The translations under genes were made by a program, and so were the position numbers. A DNA stretch of 64,000 bases from Cordylochernes scorpioides (lineage: Eukaryota; Arthropoda; Arachnida; Pseudoscorpiones; Chernetidae). Location: assembly GCA_030710605.1 (NCBI GenBank), contig CP092872.1, forward strand, positions 2,958,757 through 3,022,756. The letters are read 5' to 3'. Positions 10,741 through 21,160 of the stretch are shown one piece after another (position 1 is the first letter of the stretch; each line of letters begins with the position of its first letter). The notes beneath the pieces are model-generated. The model did no database searches and was not told the origin of the DNA. It saw only the letters and a list, made by a program, of their open reading frames with translations.

Positions 10741-10964
10741 TTAGGTTAGGTAGTTGTTTTTGGCTATATATACACCTGTGTTTTTAGCGATAATTTTTGT
10801 CTAAGGAGTTGTGTTATTGGCGCTTATATCATTATTAAGATAAAGGTAAGCCAAGATCCTGGAGCAGGTGTATCCATAGATCTCTAACTACCCAATATAC
10901 ATAATTATTTTAATTAAATCTCTATTCATGATAAAATTGTAAAAAAATGTCTTAAAATTACAAA
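10741..10964. other. No gene; recurrent short motif near 10846
   Basis: Contains CCAAGATCCTGGAGCAGG and TCTCTAACTACCC, a form of the short motif also seen at 882, 7000, 48322 and 58763. Nothing else recognisable. Confidence 0.4.
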
Positions 10965-11555
10965 ATATTTTCTCACAATGAGTTTCTTTTTATTACAAAA
11001 CGCTAGCTTTCAAGTGATAATCCCTCTTCAACGGGCTTAATAAAACAATATCGACTATATCTTACAATAAATATTTACAAAACCAACAGCGTGGATATTT
11101 ACAACTGATATTTTAAATTGGTATGTAATTTAACAATTATATGGAATATGTCTATTTACATTTTTAGGGCATCCAGAACCTATAAAATTGACCTATTGAT
11201 TTCTTCTGAGATATCTAAGGTATTGTGATGGTATCTTCCTGTTTATGCTGTTATATTCTTTGGAAATGAGAGATTCTAAGACCATCACAATACCTTTGAT
11301 ATCTCAGAAGAAATCAATAGATCAATTTTATAGGTTCTGGATGCTCTAAAAAATGCAAATAGACATATTCCATAATATTGTTAAATTACATACCAATTTA
11401 AAATTTCAGTTGTAAATATCCACGCTGCGCGCGTTTGTTCTTGTAAATATTTCTTGTAAGATATAGTCGATGTTTTATTAAGTCCGTTGAAGAGCGTTTA
11501 TCACTTGAAAGCGTTTTGTAATAAAAATAAACTCATTTGAGAAAATATTTTGTAT
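10965..11555. repeat. 590-bp foldback (long palindrome)
   Basis: Two arms of about 280 bp (from TGAGTTTCTTTTTATTACAA at 10979 inward, mirrored to about 11540) surround a central loop near 11250-11275. Each arm holds a CCGTTGAAGAG...CTTGAAAGC motif comparable to the CTGTTGAAGGG...CCCGAAAGC motif of the foldback at 52345. Inverted terminal segments of this type occur in Penelope-like elements and foldback MITEs. No coding region is present. Confidence 0.85.
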
Positions 11556-12035
11556 TTTAATTAAAGGAAACTTGTTTAAATGTCTGTGGCTATCATTTCT
11601 CTCATCGGTCATCTGAGTTTCATTCTTGTTATAACCAAACGTACTTTAAAGACATTTGAAAAATATTCTAATATCTTGCATAGTTTCATTCTAAAATATT
11701 CCTTAAAACCCTTTTAAATTTGTATTTTTTTTTTCTCGAAAACACACAATTCTTTACAATTTGAATTTACTAAATTTGCATACGAACCCTTTGTACATAT
11801 ATCAATTGTGTTGATATTTATTTATCTTTTCATTTCACTAACTTGCATACTAATTTTTGTGCATACTTAAAATATCTTTCTTTCTTTCAAAATTTTGTTT
11901 ATCTTTAAAGTGCAAGTGTCCCTAGGGGGACATAGTGCTCTAAGTCGAAATAAAGAAATATTATAATATATATTTCTTCATAATACAATATAATGCGGCT
12001 TATGATTGTAGAACGACATTTGAAAATTATCCCGC
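11556..12035. other. No gene; possible LINE-tail relic
   Basis: AT-rich. Around 11910-11960 a GTCCCTAGGGGGACATAG segment resembles the body of the GAGCGGCACC LINE-tail family in the inverted-repeat arms. No coding region supported. Confidence 0.35.
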
Positions 12036-12102
12036 ATGTGTTTCTTTTGAACGAGAAATCGAAATTAATTTTAAGGAGAAATAACGATTATTTCTAACCT
12101 TA
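12036..12102 (+). repeat. Left foldback arm flanking copia A
   Basis: Mirrors 30582-30650 at high identity (shared TTTCTTTTGAACGA and GGAGAAATAACGATTATTTC). The two arms lie just outside the ends of copia A, so copia A landed in the loop of a short foldback element. Confidence 0.8.
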
Positions 12103-12150
12103 GGGATAAAGTATGAAAGGATGAATTGTGAAGAGTAATGATAACCGAAG

Positions 12151-12383
12151 TGTTGTGGGTCGATGTTGCAAAAAGAACAGCCAAATAAGTGATTTTATAA
12201 ATATATTATAATTATTAGATATAAGGATACATATGTTGACAACCGCACATAGCAGTAGAACAAAGGCAGTCTTTTGGTATATACAAGGAAGAAGACTGAC
12301 GGTTTGAGGTGGGCCGTTCCCATTGGTCAGTTATCTTCATGCAGCGCTTCCAAGCGGCGCCCGCGTCCACGCTTCTCTCATCA
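12151..12383 (-). repeat. Copia A left (3') LTR, intact
   Basis: 233 bp with TG...CA ends. The segment at 12210-12250 shows the uninterrupted sequence that is broken in the right LTR by the Helitron and gypsy B insertions, so it acts as an internal empty-site control. Confidence 0.9.
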
Positions 12384-12861
12384 TTCCCCCACTGAAGCGC
12401 TGGACGGGAGAACAGTTCATGAAGTCACAGGCGTTCTTGTGAGCCACTTTGCTCAGGGTCTTGGTGAAGGCGTCGGCCAGGTTCTCCTTTGTAGGGATGT
12501 AGACAATCTTGATCTCTCCGCTAATTATTCTTTCTAAGTCGCCATATAGATAAGCGTTATCTACGTCGAGATGTCTATTGTACCATTTCATGTTCAAATT
12601 TAACGTTATCAAAACTCCGATTACAGCTAAGTTAATAACAGGTGCATACGTTTCCTGAAAATCGATTCCTTGTTTCTGTGAGAAACCTCTAGCTACTAAA
12701 CGTGCTTTGAAACGCTCTATATTTCCGCTCTCATATGTCTTCACCTTATAAACCCATCTGCTGCTAATTGGTTTCTTTCCCAGCGGTAATGTTGATAGCT
12801 CCCAAGTGCCTCGTTCCTGAAGCACTCTAAGCACATCTTCCATTGCTTTTCTCCAATACAC
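12337..12861 (-). pseudogene. Copia A reverse transcriptase/RNase H remnant
   Basis: The ORF starts with the copia RT entry (WRKAMEDVLRVLQERGTWEL, then KARLVARGFSQKQGIDFQET). It reaches LDVDNAYLYGDLE, then jumps directly to a late RNase H-like end (IKIVYIPTKENLADAFTK). The segment with the YVDD catalytic motif and most of RNase H is deleted without losing the frame locally. The element cannot make an active polymerase. The last residues run into the LTR. Confidence 0.85.
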
Positions 12862-12873
12862 GGCTTCGGGAGA

Positions 12874-13772
12874 TCAGACTGCCTCTTCAAAACTTTGCGG
12901 CTCGGTAACATCTAAAAGATTTAACTCTACTCTTGGTTTACCTTTCCTCCCATATGGATTTCGAACAATGTTTTTGGAGGTGGAGGGTTGTGGCAGAGTG
13001 TCCTCTACCCCCACTGAATCCAAATTACTCGGTAATTCATTCTCTAGGTCGTTATCATAATTAGTCTCAGGTTCTAGCCAAACGTGGTTGTAATTTCCGG
13101 TTCTGTCTCTTCGACTATTTTGGTCCACTCTAGTCCAATTTTAGACTCATCGAATCTAACATGTTTTGTTTCAATCACCTTTTGTGATTCTGGGCACCAG
13201 AGACGATATCCACGTGTTTGAGTGGAGTATCCTACCAGATAGTCTAATTTTCGCCTTCTTTCTTTTGGTATGTGGCTATATGCCAAACATCCAAATGATT
13301 TTAGGTGTCTTACACTAGGATTTCTTCCTAAACAAAGTCCATCAGGTACTTTGTCTTTTAGAGCACTATTATAACATATGTTTTTAATGTAAGCAGCTGT
13401 GTTTACCGCCTCTGCCCAAAATCTTTGGGGGAGATTAGCGCTATGTAAACAAGCGCGGGCCATATCTAAAAGTGTTCGATTTACACGTTCTGCCACACCG
13501 TTCATTTGCGGAGAATACACGTTCGAGCGTTCATGCTTTATCCCTAGTTTTTGTAATTTGTCTTGAAAATCTATATTAAAAAACTCAAGTCCATTATCCG
13601 ATCGTAACACTTTAATTTTATTACCAGTTTGTCTCTCTACAGTGGCTCTATAGATATCGAAATGTTTTAATACTTCATCTTGGTTTTTCAGAAAATACAC
13701 AGTAATCCTTCTTGAGAAATCATCAACAAAAGATAGAAAGTATATATTGCCTCTGGTTGATTTTACCGGCAT
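12874..13772 (-). pseudogene. Copia A integrase core and C-terminus
   Basis: Two overlapping frames (13074-13772 and 12874-13128) cover the integrase. Visible are VDDFSRRITVYFL, LRSDNGLEF (second catalytic Asp) and GVAERVNRTLLDMAR (catalytic Glu), followed by the copia-type FGCLAYSHIPKERRRKLD stretch. A frameshift near 13100 leads to the spacer before RT. The first catalytic Asp region lies just upstream of the ORF start and is separated by a break. Integrase inserts the cDNA; this copy is not intact. Confidence 0.85.
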
Positions 13773-13848
13773 TGGACCGCAAATATCTGTGTGGATAAGC
13801 TCTAAGGTTCGTTTTGATCTAATATTGCCTAGGTTTTTATGTGACGCT

Positions 13849-14493
13849 TTAGTGGATTTGGCGATACAACAATTTGTCTCTATAGGAAATTTCTAAGCCT
13901 ATTACCAGCTCCTCCCGCGCCATCTTTTCAATGGCGTTACTGTCAATATGGCATAACCTTTGATGCCACGTTCTCAAGGAATTGTTCTGAAAATGGTACC
14001 TTTCACTATTAAATGCTGTTTTACTGGAGTTTAAGGTCTTACCTTTCACAATGTAGAGGCCATTTGCATTTGTCGCTTCCTCTATAATCCTGTTTTCTGG
14101 GTTGAAAACGCGAGCTACCATATTACGGAAGGTCACACGGTTGCCGTTTTCTTCTATCTTGGAGACTGACAGCAGATTCCTTCGCACATTTGGGACGTAT
14201 AACACATTGTTTAGCTTGATTTCGATGCTTTCATTATGGATAGACGTCTGGATAAATATGTGTCCATATCCTTTGGCCTCAGTTGTCCCACTCGCAGTCA
14301 TAATAGGATCAGAAGACACCTCCCGAAGGTCAACGAACCAGTCCTTGTTTCTGCATACATGGTTGGTTGCTCCGCTATCCAGCAGCCACGAATCCTCGTC
14401 GCTCGTTAGGTTGAGTGCAGCCAGGAAGTTATCTGATTTGCTTACCTTCCTCTGATAATGCTGATTATCGCGGTTTCTAGTTGTTTGCTTCAT
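13849..14493 (-). pseudogene. Copia A protease and GAG-pre-integrase domain
   Basis: The ORF shows the aspartic protease motif WLLDSGATNHVC, then the DGATxH-like continuation, and the GAG-pre-integrase WHQRLCHID. The C-terminal part loses the zinc-binding CxxC by frame change (ends ...YRDKLLYRQIH). In copia elements protease releases Gag, PR, IN and RT-RH from one polyprotein. The preceding Gag lies in another frame. Confidence 0.85.
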
Positions 14494-15356
14494 TCCTCGG
14501 CAGTTGGTGGCGATGTGGCCGATCTTCCCGCATCGGTAGCATTTTCTTCGACTGTCGGTTTTGATGCTTGTTCACCTGTAGCACCTCCTTGGATGAATCC
14601 TCTTTTCTGGTTGTTCTCCTCTCGTGTTCCGTTAGCAGGATCTGCTTTACCTTGGATGACGTGAACTCATCATCCGTCATGTTTCCAAAGTTCATTATAA
14701 TCCCATCATAGGAGTCTGGTAGTCCAGCTAGCATAGAGTATGCCAGATCTTCATCCTTTACTTCACATCCCGCTTCTCTGAGATGATCACTGCAGGTCTT
14801 CAATCTTGATAGATAATTTATCATATTTTCTTATTCGATGAACTTGATGTTCACGAATTATTTCTTGAGTTGAAGAATTCGCGCCCTTGATTTCGGTTCA
14901 AATATTTGTTCCAGGGTCGTCCAGGCTTCACTTGCAGTCTTACAGTCGATAATGTGCATTTGTTGCTCTGTAGAAATTGATAGAGCAATCGTTGCCAGTG
15001 CCTTTTCTTGTTTAAATTTTGTCTTCTCCTCTTTCTTGTTTTTCTTTTTTTCTTTTCTTTTCTTCTGTCTATATCGTTATTTCCTTTGTCTCACTGCTTT
15101 GTTCTTATGCATACCTCTGGTGAATCCTGTATAGGGTCAGTGACCCTAAATAAAGGCTTTTTGTTGTTGTTGTTGTAAATTTTGTCTACTCATATTTTCT
15201 ATGATCCTCATCAGCGTCGATCGTTTCTTCGTTAATTACACATTCCCATAATCCTCTTTCGATTAGAAGCATCTTCATGTTAAACTTCCATGATCGATAA
15301 TTGCTGCCGGTTAGCTTCTCGATGTTCAGGGCAAGCGCTTGGGAAGACGACGCCAT
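14477..15356 (-). pseudogene. Copia A Gag, interrupted by a LINE fragment
   Basis: The probable start is the ATG at 15356 (reading MASSSQALALNIEKLTGSNY), a typical copia Gag opening that continues with a Trp-Lys-Phe segment. The frame is broken by a 151-bp insertion (15025-15175) and other changes. It resumes at 14824 with LKTCSDHLREAGCEVKDEDL and LAGLPDSYDGIIMNF, the UBN2-type capsid region. A zinc knuckle is only recognisable out of frame at about 14540. Confidence 0.8.
15025..15175 (+). mobile_element. 5'-truncated LINE/SINE tail with (TTG)n end
   Basis: 151 bp between 12-bp direct repeats taaattttgtct (15013-15024 and 15176-15187). It ends with CCCTAAATAAAGGC, TTTT and four TTG units. 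The TSD and simple-repeat tail show retrotransposition into the Gag gene of copia A. The family is not identifiable from so short a piece. Confidence 0.85.
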
Positions 15357-15411
15357 TTTGGTTTCACTTACTTTTCGTTCTTTTTATGCAGCTAACCACG
15401 ATCTGCTACCG

Positions 15412-16007
15412 TGTTGTGGGTCGATGTTGCAAAAAGAACAGCCAAATAAGTGATTTTATAAATATATTATAATCTATATTAATAAAATGGAAATTTCATA
15501 AGTGTTGTTCACTAAAAATTTTCGTTACAATGCATCAATTTCGACCAAATTTTCAACATTTATGTAAAACGAGATGGAGCAGGTTTTGCTTAACATCAAA
15601 ATATTTTTCCTAACATTAACATGCGTAACTTCGCTGTTATCGATTAAATACAAAATTAAATTTCAACAGAGTTAATTTTTTTACATACTAGCTGATAATC
15701 TCAATCTGAAAAATATTCAAAACAAGCAATTTTAATATATAATATAATATATATAATATAACGGTATAAAGAAATAATGAGCCTATCGTTCAAATTTATA
15801 ATTGTAACGAATAGTATTTTAATTAAAACATTTTAAAAACACACAGTTTGGAACGAGACGTTTCACAAGAGTGACATCCATGGCGCCAATTTATAATTGT
15901 AACGAATAGTATTTGAATGAAAACGTTTTAAAAATATATACGCACTCGGGTAAAACCCGGGCGTTGCCCGGGCCATTCGTCTAGTTATTAGATATAAGGA
16001 TACATAT
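15412..16007 (-). repeat. Copia A right (5') LTR, first two pieces
   Basis: 15412-15472 and 15985-16007 are LTR. The third piece is 30431-30578. Together they align with 12151-12383. Confidence 0.87.
15473..15984 (+). mobile_element. Non-autonomous Helitron in copia A LTR
   Basis: Starts TCTATATTAATAAAATGG after A and ends with the CCCGGGCGTTGCCCGGG hairpin and GTCTAG before T. Comparison with the intact left LTR shows precise insertion between A and T without TSD, the Helitron hallmark. 512 bp, no ORF. Confidence 0.92.
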
Positions 16008-16142
16008 TGTCACTGAATAATTATTTTAAATATTCTGTGGTATATCATCATTAATATTTGCATAGTCATCACCCCTTACCATTCTTGTATATTATTACTT
16101 GTAAATAAATTTTTAGCAATAGTTTTGCATTTTATAAATAAA

Positions 16143-16660
16143 CTAGACGAATGGCCCGGGCAACGCCCGGGTTTTACCCGAGTGCGTATATATCTTAAAA
16201 ATGTTTTAATTAAAATACTATTCGTTACAATTATAAATTGGCGCCGTGGATGTCTCTCTTGTGAAACGTCCCGCCCCAAACTGTGTGTCTTGAAAATATA
16301 AAAATGAAAATGTGAACGGAAAAATATGTCCAGGGTAGCCTAGTGGTCATGGCATCTGCCCGGTAAGCGGAAGGTCGTGGGTTCGATTCCCATCCCTTGA
16401 CACTTTTTTTATTTTATCCATTCTGACCAAAATCTATCCGTGAACTTCACACAGAGAGAATAAGGCAATTATATAAGTAGATAACCCAAATTGTGCCTTA
16501 TCACACACTATTTTTTATTTGGCCTTATTACCTTGTGTTTATAATCTATGACGTAATGCCGGCGGCGCGCGCCCGTTGGCTGCCGGCGAGCACGTGACCT
16601 CCCTGTGCGCGCGCATCCGTGACAGAACCGGCCCATGACGGTCGTGACTATATATGTTGA
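16143..16660 (-). mobile_element. Helitron array copy 1 (GC-rich, tRNA-Thr-carrying)
   Basis: Minus orientation. The left edge CTAGACGAATGGCCCGGGC follows A16142 (3' end with hairpin). The right edge ends ...GTGACTATATATGTTGA, so the element's 5' end reads TCAACATATATAGTCAC. 518 bp. It holds a tRNA-Thr-like gene and a GC-rich block (GGCGGCGCGCGCCC). It is the first of several copies that together split the gypsy B LTR. Confidence 0.85.
16329..16401 (+). tRNA. tRNA-Thr(GGT)-like sequence inside Helitron
   Basis: 73 nt cloverleaf: acceptor TCCAGGG/CCCTTGA with one C-U mismatch, D arm GCCT...TGGC, anticodon stem TCTGC/GCGGA with loop CCGGTAA (anticodon GGT; position 33 is C instead of the near-universal T), T arm GTGGG-TTCGATT-CCCAT. 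A TTTTTTT terminator follows. A-box-like and B-box (GGTTCGATTCC) promoters are present, so RNA polymerase III transcription is plausible. A working tRNA is doubtful because of C33 and the acceptor mismatch. Confidence 0.6.
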
Positions 16661-16851
16661 TGGATAGACGAATGGCCCGGGCAACGCCCGGGTTTTACCC
16701 GAGTGTGTATATATTTTAAAAATGTTTTAATTAAAATACTATTCGTTACAATTATAAATTGGCGCCGTGGATGTCTCTTTTGTGAAACGTCCCGTCCCAA
16801 ACTGTGTGTGTCTTGAAAATATAAAAATAAAAATATGAACGGAAAAATATG

Positions 16852-16924
16852 TCCAGGGTAGCCTAATGGTCATTGCATCTGCCCGGTAAGAGGAAGGTCG
16901 TGGGTTCGATTCCCATCCCTTTAC
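16852..16924 (+). pseudogene. Degenerate tRNA-Thr-like copy
   Basis: Same sequence as 16329-16401 but with changes in the D arm (CTAATGGTCATT), a broken anticodon stem (GAGGA for GCGGA) and acceptor end CCCTTTA. The changes weaken folding, so this is decaying. Confidence 0.65.
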
Positions 16925-17100
16925 ACTTTTTTTATTTTATCCATTCTGACCAAAATCTATCCGTGAACTTCACACAGTGAACTTCACACAGAGAGAATAA
17001 GGCAATTATATAAGTAGATAATCCAAATTGTGCCTTATCACACACTATTTTTTATTTGGCCTTATTACCTTGTGTTTATAATCTATGACGTAATACAGGC

Positions 17101-17315
17101 TGTTGAAGTTGAGATTGAATCAAGGAATAAAAGGATTATTTATTAAACAAAGTAACTTAAAACAAGATGTTAAAGTAGCAACATTTTAAAGGCAAGTATA
17201 TATAGGAAAGGCGAGGAACAAAGACTGTATATTAACATCGACCGCAGCGCCGCCACGGCCGTTGATTGGTCGATCCCGCAAATGCTCCACGCCGATTTTG
17301 ATCGTTATTCCAACA
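17101..17315 (-). repeat. Copia B left (3') LTR
   Basis: 215 bp, TG...CA ends. It differs from the right LTR at only a few positions. The AT-rich half and the GC-rich half (CGCAGCGCCGCCACGGCCG) are both conserved. Confidence 0.92.
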
Positions 17316-17790
17316 CTCCCTCTCGATCCAAAATGTTCAGTAGACCTCTTAAGTAGTGGAATTTGTTTCGTGGAAGAGGTTTAGTTATTATATCAGCTAG
17401 CTGTTCTGAGCTGCAAACATGATGCACTTTAAGTTCACCTTCTTCATGTTTGGATCTAATGAAGTGGTAGCGAACATCAAGTTGGTCTTGTCCAGTGAAG
17501 AGAATTCCCATGTGTGGAGTGCCTTTCAGATAACGGAAAATATTCTTCACTGTTGTACAATGTGCAGGTCCTGGATATTCTAGGAATTTACTCACTTGTG
17601 AAACTGCATAAGTGATATCTGGACGTGAAACACATGATGCAAACATAAGGGATCCAACAGCTTCTCGAAAAGGGAATTTAGGCATCTTTTCCTTTTGTTC
17701 TGGAGTAGGACAGTCCTGCTTTGTTAAGATGACAGAAGGATCCATTGGCACCGAAGCAGGAATACAGTCAGCCATATTAAATTTACTCAA
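17305..17790 (-). pseudogene. Copia B RT C-terminus and RNase H with deletion
   Basis: The frame shows VPMDPSVILTK, PFREAVGSLMFASCVSRPD and VSKFLEYPGPAHCTTVKNIF, the copia RT thumb/connection. After GQDQLDVRY it jumps to the last RNase H part (HHVCSSEQLADIITKPL). The central RNase H residues are missing, about 70-100 residues by comparison with typical copia proteins. RNA removal during replication would fail. Confidence 0.85.
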
Positions 17791-17849
17791 AATTTTGTCA
17801 ATATATGATGACTGGTGAATGAAAATACTTGCCCTATCTTCTGACTGCT

Positions 17850-18242
17850 CTATTTGTAGAGCCCAACAAAAAAGTTAACCCTTCCAGATGTAATATCAAA
17901 TGCGTGTTCTAACTCATCCACTATAATAGCTATTGCCTCTTTATCTTTAGATAGAATAATTTCATCATCAACATAGAGAGCTAAGATAACATTTGAATCA
18001 TTGTGTGTTACAATGAAAATGCACGGGTCGGCGTCTGATGTTTTGAAATTATGGCTATTCAAAAAATTGGTAAATTTCTTATTCCAATTTCTAGAAGATT
18101 GTTTAAGACCATACAGACCTTTATGTAATCTATAGCAGCTATTATCATCTCTCTTGTAGCCTTCTGGTTGTTCAAGATAAACAAGTTCCTCTAATTCGCC
18201 ATTGAGAAAAGCTGTCTTTACATCGAATTGCTTAAGAAACAT
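17850..18242 (-). pseudogene. Copia B reverse transcriptase palm
   Basis: Contains FDVKTAFLNGELEE, LYGLKQSSRNWN and the catalytic LALYVDDEIIL, so the polymerase active site is intact. It is separated from the upstream pol frame by a frameshift near 18290 and from the downstream frame by another near 17800. Confidence 0.88.
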
Positions 18243-18292
18243 CCTTTCAGAAGCAGCGTGTGATAAAAGAATGCGTAACGAATCATACCTGA

Positions 18293-20170
18293 CTACTGGG
18301 CTAAACGTATCGAAATAGTCAACATTTTGATTTGAGAATAGCCTTTTGCAACTAATCTGGCTTTGAACCGTTGAATTGTACCATCGGACTCCGTTTTAAT
18401 TTTATAAACCCATTTACAACCGATAGGTTTATGACCATCTGCCAAACGTTCTAAAGTCCTTGTTTTATTTTTATTTAATGCATCAATCTCTTCATCCATG
18501 GCTAATTTCCATCTTTCTGAATCTGAACTCGTTATTGCATCTATATAGTTACTGGGTTCATCAGCGAGCGCAAAGTTACATTGGCTATTCGAAACTTTAG
18601 AGCGTGTTATCATTGGATGCGAACTGATATCGGATACTGGCGGCATTTCCTGCACTGGAATGTTTGCTGTCGCAACTGGTGATTCATCCGGAGCGCTGTT
18701 AATCTGAAATAATATTTCTTTGGGTTTGGTAGATTCTCTATCTGAATGTGTAGTAGCTTTCTCATTGAATGTGACATCTTTAGAAATTCTTATTTTTCTA
18801 GTTTTCCAATCCCATAATCTAAAATTTTTGCTTGTATTCTCATAACCTAAAAACATAAGTTTTATCGATTTATTATCCCACTTTTTACGGTTTTCTTTGG
18901 GAATATGCATATAAGCATTACAGCCAAATATTTTATAGTTAGCTACATTAGGCTTTGTGCCAAAGAAAAGTTCATAAGGTGTCGTTCCAGGGGTTTGCTT
19001 AGTCGCACTTCTATTTAGAATATAATTTGCTATGTTACATGCCTCAGCCCAAAAAAATCCTGGAAGATTTCGTGAATTTAGCATGGACCTGGCTGCTTCC
19101 ACAATCGTACGATTGTCTCTTTCTATACGTCCTATCTGTTCGTGCACATAAGGTGCAGTGAACTCGTGAATTATCCCAAATCTTTTACATAAATCTGCAA
19201 AATTATCGCTTTTGAATTCTAGCGCATTATCAGTCCTAAGAACTTTTATCTTATTTCCAGTTTGAGTATAGATTAGAGTAGCATATTCTTTGAATATATC
19301 TAGCACATCTGATTTGTTTTCAATAAAATAAATATGGCGATAACCACTAAAGTAATCTTTAAATAAGCAGAAATACAAATATTTACTTAATGATGGAGTC
19401 TGCATTGGGCCACAAATATCAGCATAAATAAACTCACCTAGCTGGTAGTTTTTGCCATCTGAGGGATAGCACGACTTTCTATGGGCTTTTCCAAGTTGGC
19501 ATCCTTCACAGAAGAAAAATTCTCCCTCTAAATCTTGAGGCTGCAGACCATCCACCAATCCTTTGGTCGCCATCTCTCGAAGTGTAGCAACTGGAAGATG
19601 CGCAAGTCTCTCGTGCCACAACTGAAGCTTGTTCTCGCTGGTGATGTATCCTTGTGATGATGACGTAACCTTGAAGAGCATCCTGTAGAGGTCGTCATGA
19701 CGCACTCCTACGGCTTTTAGGTCATTATCCATGAAGATCTGTAGCTTGTCATGTTTGATAATGACGTTGAATCCTCTTCTTGTGGACATAGAAAGGCTAT
19801 ACAAATTTTTCTTTAGTTGCGGCGAGTAGAGCACATTTCTTATGTACGTATTGTAGCATCCACCATCGACGTAGGCTTGAATCTCGATGTCTCCCATGCC
19901 TTCCGCAAGTAGTGTCGAGTTGTCTCCCAAGTAGATTGGATGATCACTGGTGAACGGCGTGTAGGTCTTGGCATCTTGAAAAGAACGTTGTGTATCTTTA
20001 GGCTTCGTTCGTGCTTGCCTGTGTAATAAGGCCTCATCTTGTTTAGAAGAACCGCTTTGTTGATTCCTTGTTTCTTCAATCAAAAGTCTTGCAGTTAAAT
20101 TGTTAAGAGTTTGAGCTTTCGGATCTAACGATTCCCACGCTGCAACAAAGTAGCGCATACTCGAAGGCAA
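18293..20170 (-). pseudogene. Copia B Gag end, GAG-pre-integrase, integrase and RT start
   Basis: A 625-residue frame. The first 70 residues are the Gag C-terminal part (LDPKAQTLNNLTARLLIEE). The zinc knuckle and the protease DSG motif that should follow are absent: DAKTYTPFTSDHPIYLGDN joins sequence from before and after them. Then come GAG-pre-integrase (WHERLAHL, CEGCQLGKA) and integrase with all three acidic residues visible (YADICGP, LRTDNALEF, GRIERDNRT), the VKDVTFNE spacer and the RT entry (KWVYKIKTESDG). A stop from a frameshift truncates RT. Confidence 0.88.
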
Positions 20171-20175
20171 AGTAT

Positions 20176-20673
20176 TTAAATTTTTGCTACCTTTTGATCT
20201 TCCGTTATGGTTCCGCCCATTTGTGAAATTTGTGCAGAAATATTTTCAATTTTTGCTATGTAATCACTTATTGTTTCCGATGTCAATCGTGCATCGAAGA
20301 ATTGTTGCCAAAGTAGGCCAATAGTAAATTCGGATTTTTGTTCATGAATAGCAAGTAATTTCTGCCACATTTGTGAAGCGGAAGTACAGTTCATCAGGGG
20401 CTGAAGAAACTTTAATTCGATTGCCTGTGATAATAACATCCTTGCCTTAACGTCCTTTGATTTCCAATTCTGTAGTGAACTTTCAGAGTTACTGTCGGAG
20501 GAAACAACATTCGGCTTTATTTCTAAGCCTTCCAATAATTCTAGTAATTTTTGTTGTTCCATAAGAAGCCTGAATTGGAATTTCCATAGTGAAAAGTTTT
20601 CACCATTAAAAACTTTAATCCTTGAAAGACAATCTTCGCTCATCTTCTTTGTCTTGGAATCGGCCAACGACAA
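20176..20673 (-). pseudogene. Copia B Gag N-terminus
   Basis: 165 residues starting MSLADSKTKKMSEDCLSRIK with FNGENFSLWKFQFRLLMEQQ, the usual copia Gag opening. It continues with QMWQKLLAIHEQKSEFTIG and the SETISDYIAKIE helix region. A stop just before the next frame separates it from the rest of Gag. Gag forms the particle that packages the RNA. Confidence 0.87.
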
Positions 20674-20790
20674 AAAGAAACTAGGGTTATGGTTGGCGGT
20701 TGACGCCTAAACTTCAAGCAAAACAAAGGCTTACTCACTGCTGGCGGTTAATCCTTTTAGGCGCAGTGGAAGCGTGCTGGGCCCATAACC

Positions 20791-21004
20791 TGTTGAGTTT
20801 GAGATTGAATCAAGGAATAAAAGGATTATTTATTAAACAAAGTAACTTAAAACAAGATGTTAAAGTAGCAACATTTTAAAGGCAAGTATATATAGGAAAG
20901 ACGAGGGACAAAGACTGTATATTAACATCGACCGCAGCGCCGCCACGGCCGTTGATTGGTCGATCCCGCAAATGCTCCACGCCGATTTGATCGTTATTCC
21001 AACA
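20791..21004 (-). repeat. Copia B right (5') LTR
   Basis: 214 bp. The adjacent primer-binding site lies at 20776-20790 on the minus strand. Confidence 0.92.
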
Positions 21005-21118
21005 CAGGCGGCGCGCGCCCGTTGGCTGCCGGCGAGCACGTGACCTCCCTGTGCGCGCGCATCCGTGACAGAACCGGCCGGCCCATGACGGTCGTGACTA
21101 TATATATAATGGATGGAT

Positions 21119-21160
21119 GATAATAATATAATAATAATAATAATAATTATTATTATTATT
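21119..21160. repeat. (TAA)n/(TTA)n microsatellite in Helitron 5' region
   Basis: Self-complementary ATA/TTA run. Equivalent runs are at about 26505-26560 and 27175-27220, all between duplicated 5' terminal segments of the same Helitron family. Confidence 0.85.

Larger units (their letters stand above)
17101..21004 (-). mobile_element. Copia B: Ty1/copia retrotransposon
   Basis: LTRs 17101-17315 and 20791-21004 (TGTTGA...CCAACA) with perfect 5-bp TSD caggc (17096-17100 and 21005-21009). Next to the right LTR the minus strand reads GGTTATGGGCCCAGC, the primer-binding site of the Drosophila copia type (initiator tRNA-Met fragment). The LTRs are close to identical, so it is relatively young. 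Internal deletions removed the protease active site and part of RNase H. Confidence 0.93.
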
